From the NCBI GenBank assembly GCA_025927665.1, contig JAICKZ010000192.1:1-6299 (forward strand): a DNA stretch of 6,299 nt. The letters run 5' to 3'. Below, piece by piece: positions 1 through 3,857 of the stretch. The notes below the pieces were generated by a model. The model saw only the letters and a list, made by a program, of their open reading frames with translations. It was not told the DNA's origin and made no database searches. The DNA is from Steroidobacteraceae bacterium (GTDB lineage Bacteria > Pseudomonadota > Gammaproteobacteria > Steroidobacterales > Steroidobacteraceae). How positions within the stretch are numbered: the first letter of the stretch is position 1; every line of letters starts with the position of its first letter. The position numbers were made by a program, and so were the translations under genes.

Positions 1-141
1 GAGATGGTGATGCCGGGCGACAACATCAAGATGGTGGTTGAGCTGATCAACCCGATTGCGATGGAAGATGGCTTGCGCTTCGCGATTCGTGAAGGGGGCA
101 AGACCGTTGGCGCAGGTGTCGTTGCGAAGATTTTGAAGTAA
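1..141 (+). CDS. tuf: Elongation factor Tu, C-terminal fragment (5' end outside window)
   Basis: The frame is open from base 1 and ends at the TAA at 139-141, giving the last 46 residues of EF-Tu. The start of the gene lies upstream of the window. The segment is the end of the C-terminal beta-barrel (domain 3): it begins EMVMPGDN, continues with VELINPIAM and the GLRFAIREGG motif, and ends GVVAKILK, all diagnostic of bacterial EF-Tu. The complete protein is a cytoplasmic GTPase that brings aminoacyl-tRNA to the ribosomal A site. Domain 3 contacts the T stem of the tRNA. Most gammaproteobacteria carry two tuf copies, and the copy next to tRNA-Trp, secE and nusG corresponds to the tufB position. 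Nothing in the visible part is unusual. Confidence 0.97.
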   Translation, partial: EMVMPGDNIKMVVELINPIAMEDGLRFAIREGGKTVGAGVVAKILK

Positions 142-151
142 CTCATCCACT

Positions 152-181
152 AAGCTGTAGGGCTAAAATGCTCTGCAGCTT
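152..181 (+). terminator. 12-bp stem-loop after tuf, possible weak terminator or processing hairpin
   Basis: AAGCTGTAGGGC (152-163) pairs with GCTCTGCAGCTT (170-181) over 12 bp, including two G-U pairs, around the 6-nt loop TAAAAT. It starts 10 nt after the tuf stop codon. The run that follows is only TTTA, so termination is probably partial. Read-through would give a tuf, tRNA-Trp, secE, nusG transcript. It could equally protect the 3' end of tuf mRNA after processing. A second, smaller hairpin (CGAGC 185-189 with GCTCG 194-198) follows just before the tRNA. Confidence 0.45.
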
Positions 182-206
182 TACCGAGCAATGGCTCGAA
201 ATGATT

Positions 207-282
207 AGGCCAGTAGCTCAATTGGCAGAGCGGCGGTCTCCAAAACCGCAGGTTGGGGGTTCGATTCCCTCCTGGCCTGCCA
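207..282 (+). tRNA. trnW: tRNA-Trp (anticodon CCA)
   Basis: The 76-nt cloverleaf is complete. The acceptor stem AGGCCAG (207-213) pairs with CTGGCCT (272-278). The D stem is GCTC/GAGC (216-219 with 228-231). The anticodon stem GCGGT/ACCGC (233-237 with 245-249) encloses loop CTCCAAA with anticodon CCA at 240-242. The T stem (255-259 with 267-271) has one G-U pair and encloses TTCGATT. The discriminator base is G279, which is the usual identity element for tryptophanyl-tRNA synthetase in bacteria. CCA at 280-282 is encoded. The gene lies 24 nt before secE with no terminator between them, so the tRNA is probably excised from a longer transcript. Confidence 0.98.
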
Positions 283-306
283 GTCAGAGTACGAAAGGCG
301 TAGATA

Positions 307-684
307 ATGACCGAACAAGTGCAGGAAAATCCGGAAAGCGGTAATACGATGCTGCTGCTGATTGCAGTAGTGATTGTTATTGCTGGCTTTGTTGGATTTT
401 ATTATCTCGACAGCCAGCCTATATGGCTACGTTGGTTATTGGTGTTATTTGCTTTGGTGGGCGCTGCGGCGGTGGCATCAAAGTCTGCTTTAGGTAAGGA
501 TGTCTGGCGGTTTATTCAAAGTGCACGTATTGAATTACGCAAAGTAGTTTGGCCAACGAAGAAAGACACAACCAATGTCACTATCGTGGTGTTTGTTGCG
601 GTGGTTGTTCTGGGGCTGTTTTTTTGGGGTTTGGACGCATTGTTAGCGACCTTGACCAAGTGGCTCACCACCAGGAGTGCATAA
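307..684 (+). CDS. secE: Preprotein translocase subunit SecE
   Basis: SecE is the small clamp subunit of the SecYEG channel in the inner membrane, which exports unfolded proteins and inserts membrane proteins. The 125-aa product has three predicted membrane helices at about residues 15-33, 41-57 and 91-115. This three-helix form is typical of E. coli-like SecE (127 aa), whereas many other bacteria have only the last helix. The conserved amphipathic cytoplasmic segment before the third helix is present as IELRKVVWPTKKDT (75-88), with the near-invariant WPT. The ATG at 307 follows an AAAGG ribosome site at 295-299 with a normal spacer. The gene ends 1 nt before nusG starts, so the two are almost certainly co-transcribed and translationally coupled. 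Confidence 0.96.
   Translation: MTEQVQENPESGNTMLLLIAVVIVIAGFVGFYYLDSQPIWLRWLLVLFALVGAAAVASKSALGKDVWRFIQSARIELRKVVWPTKKDTTNVTIVVFVAVVVLGLFFWGLDALLATLTKWLTTRSA
673..677 (+). promoter_or_regulatory. Ribosome binding site that fixes the nusG start
   Basis: AGGAG at 673-677 lies inside the end of secE, 8 nt before the ATG at 686. The possible upstream GTG start at 677 overlaps this site, so it cannot be served by it. The ATG at 686 is therefore the start. Confidence 0.8.
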
Positions 685-685
685 A

Positions 686-1219
686 ATGGCATTGCGATGG
701 TATGTGGTTCACGCCTATTCGAATTTTGAGCACCGCGTTGCTGAAGCATTGAAAGAACGCGTCAAGTTGCACGGTTTGGCTGATAAATTCGGTGAAGTGC
801 TGGTGCCAACTGAAGAAGTGGTCGAAATGCGCGACGGACACAAGCGTAAAAGTGATCGCAAATTTTTCCCTGGCTATGTGCTGGTGCAAATGGAAATGGA
901 TGAAGACACGTGGCACTTGGTAAAAGAAGTGCCAAAGGTACTGGGATTTATCGGTGGCACACCGGAGAAACCGGCGTCGATTACCGATCGCGAAGCAAAC
1001 AACATATTGCGTCGTGTAGAAGAAGGCGTAGATAAGCCCAAGCCAAAGGTGTTGTTTGAACCCGGCGAAGTGGTGCGCGTGACGGATGGTCCGTTTAACG
1101 ATTTCAATGGTGTCGTTGAGACTGTCAATTACGAAAAGAGCCGTCTGCAAGTAGCGGTACAGATTTTAGGTCGCTCTACACCGGTTGAACTTGAGTTCAG
1201 TCAGGTCGAGAAAGTTTGA
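686..1219 (+). CDS. nusG: Transcription termination/antitermination factor NusG
   Basis: NusG binds the clamp of RNA polymerase through its N-terminal NGN domain, suppresses pausing, and uses its C-terminal KOW domain to bind either Rho or ribosomal protein S10. The product is 177 aa (E. coli 181). The NGN domain runs from RWYVVHAYS (4-12) through the conserved FFPGYVLVQM (60-69) to about residue 115. A linker rich in K and P follows, then the KOW domain from about 123 to 177, with VTDGPFNDFNG (132-142) and TPVELEFSQVEKV at the end. Position 161 is Leu where E. coli has Phe165, the residue described as contacting S10. The start is the ATG at 686. The gene follows secE directly, as in most proteobacteria. 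Confidence 0.97.
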   Translation: MALRWYVVHAYSNFEHRVAEALKERVKLHGLADKFGEVLVPTEEVVEMRDGHKRKSDRKFFPGYVLVQMEMDEDTWHLVKEVPKVLGFIGGTPEKPASITDREANNILRRVEEGVDKPKPKVLFEPGEVVRVTDGPFNDFNGVVETVNYEKSRLQVAVQILGRSTPVELEFSQVEKV

Positions 1220-1256
1220 GCGAAAGTTTTTTGTTCGCTGACTCTGTGTCAGCGAA
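1219..1256 (+). repeat. Three-part inverted repeat after nusG, two mutually exclusive hairpins
   Basis: AGCGAA at 1219-1224 overlaps the nusG stop codon and can pair with TTCGCT at 1234-1239. The same middle segment, extended to TTCGCTGAC (1234-1242), pairs perfectly over 9 bp with GTCAGCGAA (1248-1256) around the loop TCTGT. Only one hairpin can form at a time. The 9-bp hairpin has no T-run behind it on this strand. It is preceded by TTTTTT (1227-1232), so on the opposite strand it would look like an intrinsic terminator. No gene on that strand would use it in this window. Confidence 0.6.
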
Positions 1257-1273
1257 GGTGCTGCAGCCATAAT
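1246..1273 (+). promoter_or_regulatory. Candidate promoter for the rplKA operon
   Basis: GTGTCA (1246-1251, 4 of 6 matches to the -35 consensus) and CATAAT (1268-1273, 5 of 6 matches to the -10) are 16 nt apart. In E. coli a strong promoter for L11 and L1 lies in the same nusG-rplK gap. Transcription from here would give a leader of about 65 nt that includes the whole putative L1 operator. The -35 overlaps the inverted repeat. The assignment is by eye. Confidence 0.35.
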
Positions 1274-1297
1274 GGACGCTGTGGTTTATTAGTAAGG

Positions 1298-1348
1298 ATG
1301 ATTGGGGAGCTTTCCAAGTGAAGGCGTTTGTACCCGCGGAGTAATCAT
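1298..1348 (+). promoter_or_regulatory. Probable L1 translational operator in the rplK leader
   Basis: A stem GCTTTC/GAAGGC (1309-1314 with 1320-1325) is separated from a GGG/CCC helix (1304-1306 with 1333-1335) by an asymmetric internal loop, GA on one side and GTTTGTA on the other. This resembles the L1-binding region of 23S rRNA (GGGAG..., then GGCG... before a U/A-rich strand and ACC), the known basis for L1 repression of its own mRNA. An additional 6-bp helix ATGATT/AATCAT (1298-1303 with 1343-1348) would pair the first two bases of the rplK start codon and leave the GGAG ribosome site (1338-1341) in a bulge. Pairing was done by eye. Confidence 0.65.
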
Positions 1349-1778
1349 GGCCAAAAAAGTTACTGGCTATATCAAGCTGCAGATTCCTGCAGGACAGGCG
1401 AATCCAAGTCCGCCTGTGGGTCCTGCTTTAGGTCAGCAGGGTGTTAATATCATGGAATTCTGCAAAGCATTTAATGCCCAAACGCAGAGCCTGGAAAAGG
1501 GATTGCCCACTCCAGTGGTGATTACGGTTTATAGCGATCGTAGTTTCACTTTCATTCTGAAGACACCACCTGCTTCAGTGTTGATATGCAAAGCCATTGG
1601 TATTCCCAAAGGCAGTGGTGCACCGAACACTAACAAAGTGGGTCGCATTAATCGCAAGCAATTGGAAGATGTTGCAAAGATCAAGCAACCCGATTTAACG
1701 GCCGCCGATTTGGAAGCCGCCATGCGTACTGTTGCTGGCACCGCCCGCAGCATGGGCGTTGATGTGGAGGGCCTCTAA
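1347..1778 (+). CDS. rplK: 50S ribosomal protein L11
   Basis: L11 binds the GTPase-associated region of 23S rRNA at the base of the factor-binding stalk and helps EF-G, EF-Tu, release factors and RelA act. The product is 143 aa (E. coli 142). The N-terminal domain carries the proline-rich ANPSPPVGPALGQQGVNIM (18-36) and EFCKAFN (37-43). The C-terminal rRNA-binding domain ends with the GTARSMG motif (131-137). The ATG at 1347 is preceded by GGAG (1338-1341) and gives the usual MAKKV start. A longer reading from TTG at 1302 would add 15 residues that cover the leader structure, and is rejected. The gene is 1 nt from rplA. A second cysteine at position 81 replaces the lysine of E. coli. Confidence 0.97.
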   Translation: MAKKVTGYIKLQIPAGQANPSPPVGPALGQQGVNIMEFCKAFNAQTQSLEKGLPTPVVITVYSDRSFTFILKTPPASVLICKAIGIPKGSGAPNTNKVGRINRKQLEDVAKIKQPDLTAADLEAAMRTVAGTARSMGVDVEGL

Positions 1779-1779
1779 C

Positions 1780-2475
1780 ATGGCTAATGTTTCAAAGCGC
1801 GTTAAGGCGTGGACTGGAAAAATCCAGCCGGGCAAGCAATATCCGATTGATCAAGCACTGTCATTGATCAAGCAATTTGCCAATGCCAAGTTTAAAGAGT
1901 CAATTGACGTGGCTGTCAATCTTGGTATTGATGCATCCAAGTCCGATCAGCAGGTACGTGGTTCAACTGTGATGCCTAACGGTATCGGTAAGACTGTGCG
2001 CGTTGCAGTATTCACTTCGGGAAAGAATCAGGATGCCGCAAGAGCTGCGGGTGCTGATTTGGTAGGTATGGAAGATCTGGCGGAAAAGGTCAAAGCCGGC
2101 GAAATGAATTTCGACGTGGTGGTGGCAAGTCCAGATGCAATGCGTGTCGTAGGTCAGTTGGGCCAGATTCTGGGACCTCGCGGTTTAATGCCGAATCCGA
2201 AAGTTGGCACTGTAACGCCTGATGTTGCGGGTGCTGTGAAAAATGCTAAAGCAGGTCAGGTACGTTATCGCGCTGATAAAGCTGGTGTAGTACATTGCAC
2301 GATTGGTAAAGCTGAGTTTGAGCCAACCAAGTTACAAGAAAACCTTCAAGCCTTATTGGCGGACTTACAAAAAGTTAAACCGGCAACGGCGAAGGGTATT
2401 TATTTGAAAAAATTGTCACTGTCTTCAACCATGGGACCAGGTGTACCCGTGGATATGTCTACATTGACCATTTGA
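1780..2475 (+). CDS. rplA: 50S ribosomal protein L1
   Basis: L1 forms the mobile stalk on the E-site side of the large subunit, helps release deacylated tRNA, and represses translation of its own rplK-rplA mRNA. The product is 231 aa (E. coli 234). The L1 signature is LGPRGLMPNPKVGTV (131-145). The RNA-contact segment SSTMGPG (215-221) keeps Thr217 and Met218, described as RNA-binding in L1 structures. Other family features are FKESIDVAVNLG (38-49) and the RYRADKAGVVH segment (162-172). The start is the ATG at 1780, 8 nt after GGAGGG (1766-1771) and 1 nt after the rplK stop, so translational coupling with rplK is expected. A longer reading from 1732 lies inside rplK and is not credible. Confidence 0.97.
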   Translation: MANVSKRVKAWTGKIQPGKQYPIDQALSLIKQFANAKFKESIDVAVNLGIDASKSDQQVRGSTVMPNGIGKTVRVAVFTSGKNQDAARAAGADLVGMEDLAEKVKAGEMNFDVVVASPDAMRVVGQLGQILGPRGLMPNPKVGTVTPDVAGAVKNAKAGQVRYRADKAGVVHCTIGKAEFEPTKLQENLQALLADLQKVKPATAKGIYLKKLSLSSTMGPGVPVDMSTLTI

Positions 2476-2494
2476 TTTTTTAGATTGATTTTTT
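2472..2494 (+). repeat. T-rich 10-nt direct repeat at the rplA 3' end
   Basis: TTGATTTTTT occurs at 2472-2481, overlapping the rplA stop codon, and again at 2485-2494, a 13-nt period. No stable hairpin sits directly before the T-runs, so they do not form a normal intrinsic terminator. They could act as an A/T-rich upstream element for an rplJ promoter or as a partial termination site. Confidence 0.5.
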
Positions 2495-2521
2495 TGAATT
2501 GATGTAGGCCCGATAGATGAT
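2494..2521 (+). promoter_or_regulatory. Weak candidate promoter for rplJL-rpoB
   Basis: TTGAAT (2494-2499) and GATGAT (2516-2521) each match the sigma-70 hexamers at 4 of 6 positions, with a 16-nt spacer and an A/T-rich tract just upstream. E. coli has a promoter for L10 in the equivalent gap, which is why one is expected here. A perfect -35 hexamer, TTGACA, at 2521-2526 has no acceptable -10 at the right distance. The exact promoter is not settled by eye. Confidence 0.2.
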
Positions 2522-2542
2522 TGACATGCAAATGTAATCATC
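2516..2542 (+). other. 11-bp hairpin with GCAA tetraloop in the rplA-rplJ gap
   Basis: GATGATT (2516-2522) pairs with AATCATC (2536-2542), and ACAT (2524-2527) pairs with ATGT (2532-2535). This gives 11 bp interrupted only by one bulged G at 2523, closed by the GNRA-type loop GCAA (2528-2531). The hairpin includes the TTGACA hexamer. Its GATGAT and ATCATC arms recur downstream, allowing alternative pairings with 2550-2557 and 2574-2579. It is either a structured part of the rplJ leader RNA or a DNA operator-like palindrome. Confidence 0.55.
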
Positions 2543-2563
2543 AACCGGTTCATCATCGAAGAC

Positions 2564-2630
2564 CGCAGGCGAGTGATGAGGACGAGTACTTGTACTCAAA
2601 ATCATGAAGCTCTTAATCGTAAAGCCTGCG
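2564..2630 (+). promoter_or_regulatory. Probable L10 (L10-L12 complex) mRNA leader
   Basis: A perfect 7-bp outer helix CGCAGGC/GCCTGCG (2564-2570 with 2624-2630) encloses a helix GTGAT/ATCAT (2573-2577 with 2601-2605) and a terminal hairpin GAGTA-CTTG-TACTC (2584-2597) with a CUUG tetraloop. The asymmetric internal loop after GTGAT (GAGGAC opposite AAA) is purine-rich and could form a sharp bend. L10 bound to L12 is known to repress rplJ translation by binding a leader with an internal-loop bend well upstream of the start codon. This element ends 156 nt before rplJ, in the expected place. The match is by position and fold, not by a covariance search. Confidence 0.6.
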
Positions 2631-2786
2631 CAGATGGTGTTACCCGAGTCAGTGCTGCACTGGTGAAGGTCACACCGACATGGTTGTTGTTCAACATGCT
2701 TGGCATGAATGAATAACAGACATGATGGGTGAATACGGAAGGGATCTGTATTCGTATTTGGTTGATCTTCAAGCCAGGAGGAATTC
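2631..2786 (+). other. Downstream part of the rplJ leader, three further hairpins
   Basis: There is no credible gene in this stretch. By eye it contains CAGTG-CTG-CACTG (2650-2662), CATGC-TTG-GCATG (2695-2707), and a 9-bp stem GAATACGGA/TCTGTATTC (2731-2739 with 2745-2753) around loop AGGGA. The last one lies 22 nt before the rplJ ribosome site. That site is a full AGGAGG (2776-2781), 5 nt before the ATG. The two 5-bp hairpins may be chance. The 9-bp stem is the strongest. Confidence 0.45.
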
Positions 2787-3314
2787 ATGGCACTTAGATT
2801 TGAAGACAAACAGGCGTTGGTCGCCGAAGTGCATGCGGTTGCTGTTAAAGCGCAATCGGTCGTAGCTGCGGAATATCGTGGTTTGACCGTTGCGAAGTTG
2901 ACAGAGCTGCGTGCCAAGGCGAGAAACTCTGGTGTTTATCTGCGCGTCGTCAAGAATACATTGGCACGTCGAGCGGTGGCTGGCACTCAATTTGAGTGTG
3001 TGGGCACAAGCTTGAAAGGACCATTGGTATTGGCGTTCTCGAAAGATGATCCCGGTGCTGCTGCGCGTTTGGTCAAGGCGTTTGCGAAAGACAACGACAA
3101 GCTGGTGACAACATTGGTGTCATTGGGCGGTGCGGTGCTTTCTGCGAAGGATCTCGACAAAGTTGCGGACTTGCCGACTCGCGATCAAGCGTTGTCGATG
3201 TTGCTTGGCACTCTCAAGGCGCCAATCACCAAGTTTGTGGCAACAGTTGCGGCACCGCATACCAAGTTGGTTCGCACCATCGCTGCTGTCAAAGACAAGA
3301 AACAAGCTGCGTAA
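2787..3314 (+). CDS. rplJ: 50S ribosomal protein L10
   Basis: L10 anchors the L7/L12 dimers to 23S rRNA next to L11 and represses its own mRNA when bound to L12. The product is 175 aa against 165 in E. coli. The N-terminal rRNA-binding domain has the conserved AAEYRGLTV (27-35), GVYLRVVKNTLARRA (49-63) and GPLVLAFS (78-85). The C-terminal helix that carries L7/L12 begins near LPTRDQALS (129-137). The extra length is there: TKFVATVAA (148-156) is repeated as TKLVRTIAA (159-167), an 11-residue period. E. coli has only the second unit. The start ATG at 2787 has a consensus AGGAGG 5 nt upstream. The gene heads rplJ-rplL-rpoB. Confidence 0.97.
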   Translation: MALRFEDKQALVAEVHAVAVKAQSVVAAEYRGLTVAKLTELRAKARNSGVYLRVVKNTLARRAVAGTQFECVGTSLKGPLVLAFSKDDPGAAARLVKAFAKDNDKLVTTLVSLGGAVLSAKDLDKVADLPTRDQALSMLLGTLKAPITKFVATVAAPHTKLVRTIAAVKDKKQAA

Positions 3315-3315
3315 C

Positions 3316-3333
3316 GAATTCATTGAATTCATT
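3316..3333 (+). repeat. Tandem 9-nt duplication between rplJ and rplL
   Basis: GAATTCATT is repeated twice in direct succession immediately after the rplJ stop codon. The same octamer GAATTCAT also spans the rplJ start region at 2781-2788. The rest of the 65-nt gap is A/T-rich and ends in TTTTTTTGGAG, the rplL ribosome site. Confidence 0.7.
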
Positions 3334-3379
3334 GCGCTGATATGGGTAATACGTAATTATTTTTTTGGAGACTTAAATC

Positions 3380-3757
3380 ATGGCTGCTACGAAGGAAGAT
3401 ATCCTCGACGCAATTTCCAACATGACTATTCTTGAGATCGTTGATCTCGTGAAGTTGATGGAAGACAAATTTGGTGTCACTGCTGCGGCTCCAGTGGCAA
3501 TGGCCGCTGCGGCTCCTGGCGCTGCTGCTCCCGCTGCAGAAGAAAAGACTGAGTTCACCGTTAATATGACCAGCTTCGGCGCCAATAAAGTTGGTGTCAT
3601 TAAGGTCATTCGCGAAATCACTGGCCTTGGTTTGAAAGAAGCCAAAGATCTCGTTGAAGGTGTGCCTTCTGTTGTTAAGGATGGCGTGTCGAAGGCAGAT
3701 GCGGATGGCATCAAGAAGAAACTGGAAGAGGCAGGCGCTGCGGCGGAGATCAAGTAA
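3380..3757 (+). CDS. rplL: 50S ribosomal protein L7/L12
   Basis: L7/L12 is the multi-copy stalk protein that recruits translation factors and stimulates their GTP hydrolysis. The product is 125 aa (E. coli 120). Residues 1-35 are the N-terminal dimerisation domain that binds the L10 helix, with ILDAISNMTILEIVDLVKLM (8-27). Residues 36-54 are the flexible hinge, almost wholly Ala, Pro and Gly. Residues 55-125 are the compact C-terminal domain with the factor-binding surface, KVGVIKVIREITGLGLKEAK (70-89). The ATG at 3380 has GGAG (3367-3370) with a 9-nt spacer. L7/L12 is needed in several copies per ribosome, and the attenuator just after this gene is in the right place to let it be made in excess over rpoB. 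Confidence 0.97.
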   Translation: MAATKEDILDAISNMTILEIVDLVKLMEDKFGVTAAAPVAMAAAAPGAAAPAAEEKTEFTVNMTSFGANKVGVIKVIREITGLGLKEAKDLVEGVPSVVKDGVSKADADGIKKKLEEAGAAAEIK

Positions 3758-3767
3758 TCCGCATGCA

Positions 3768-3784
3768 GGGACAGGTTCTGTCCC
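3768..3784 (+). other. 7-bp hairpin just after rplL
   Basis: GGGACAG (3768-3774) pairs perfectly with CTGTCCC (3778-3784) around a 3-nt loop. It begins 10 nt after the rplL stop. No T-run follows, so it is not itself an intrinsic terminator. It may protect the 3' end of rplL mRNA or be part of the folded attenuator region. Confidence 0.55.
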
Positions 3785-3792
3785 GGTCTGTG

Positions 3793-3806
3793 CCCTATTC
3801 GTAGGG
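3793..3806 (+). promoter_or_regulatory. UUCG-capped hairpin competing with the attenuator
   Basis: CCCTA (3793-3797) pairs with TAGGG (3802-3806) around TTCG (3798-3801), an exceptionally stable tetraloop sequence. TAGGG is also the first part of the 5' arm of the terminator that follows, so the two structures exclude each other. This hairpin has the geometry of an anti-terminator. Confidence 0.5.
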
Positions 3807-3857
3807 AGTGCGACTACGAGGAAGCTTGTGGTCGCTCTTCCCTATTTGTATTTTTAG
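3802..3857 (+). terminator. Intrinsic terminator/attenuator between rplL and rpoB
   Basis: TAGGGA (3802-3807) pairs with TCCCTA (3839-3844). After a short internal loop, GCGAC (3810-3814) pairs with GTCGC (3831-3835), and a weaker stem continues to the loop GAAG (3821-3824). The stem is followed at once by TTTGTATTTTT (3845-3855). The fold is a long imperfect hairpin plus a U-rich run, the form of a Rho-independent terminator. In E. coli a partial terminator in this same gap reduces transcription into rpoB, and a nearby long hairpin is cut by RNase III. This one may serve either or both roles. Confidence 0.75.

Noticed and set aside
665..1150. 161-codon open frame on the - strand across nusG
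   Set aside because: It is antisense to the whole of a well-supported nusG and its composition is rich in His and Phe. It is a shadow.
1302..1346. Upstream extension of rplK from TTG at 1302
   Set aside because: The extra 15 residues are not part of L11 and are translated from the L1 operator. The ATG at 1347 has a ribosome site and the conserved MAKKV start.
2521..2526. Perfect -35 hexamer TTGACA as the rplJ promoter
   Set aside because: No acceptable -10 lies 16-18 nt downstream (the sequence there is AACCGGTT). The hexamer is also part of a hairpin arm, so it is not called alone.
2543..2550. AACCGGTT palindrome as a regulator operator
   Set aside because: An 8-nt perfect palindrome is common by chance, and there is no second copy or flanking symmetry to support a protein site.
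2574..2600. Hammerhead-ribozyme-like core: TGATGAG, a hairpin, then AAAA
   Set aside because: The catalytic core needs CUGAUGA and GAAA. Here the first base is G, the second motif is CAAAA, and no flanking stems I and III fit. The L10 leader explains the site better.
2722..2866. Short reading frame from ATG at 2722 running through the rplJ ribosome site into rplJ
   Set aside because: It has no ribosome site, unlikely composition, and two AGG codons that are simply the rplJ Shine-Dalgarno. It is a shadow of the leader and rplJ.
2480..2917. 145-codon open frame on the - strand over the rplA-rplJ gap
   Set aside because: It overlaps the start of rplJ and the structured leader, and has no recognisable motif or ribosome site. 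It is a chance frame.
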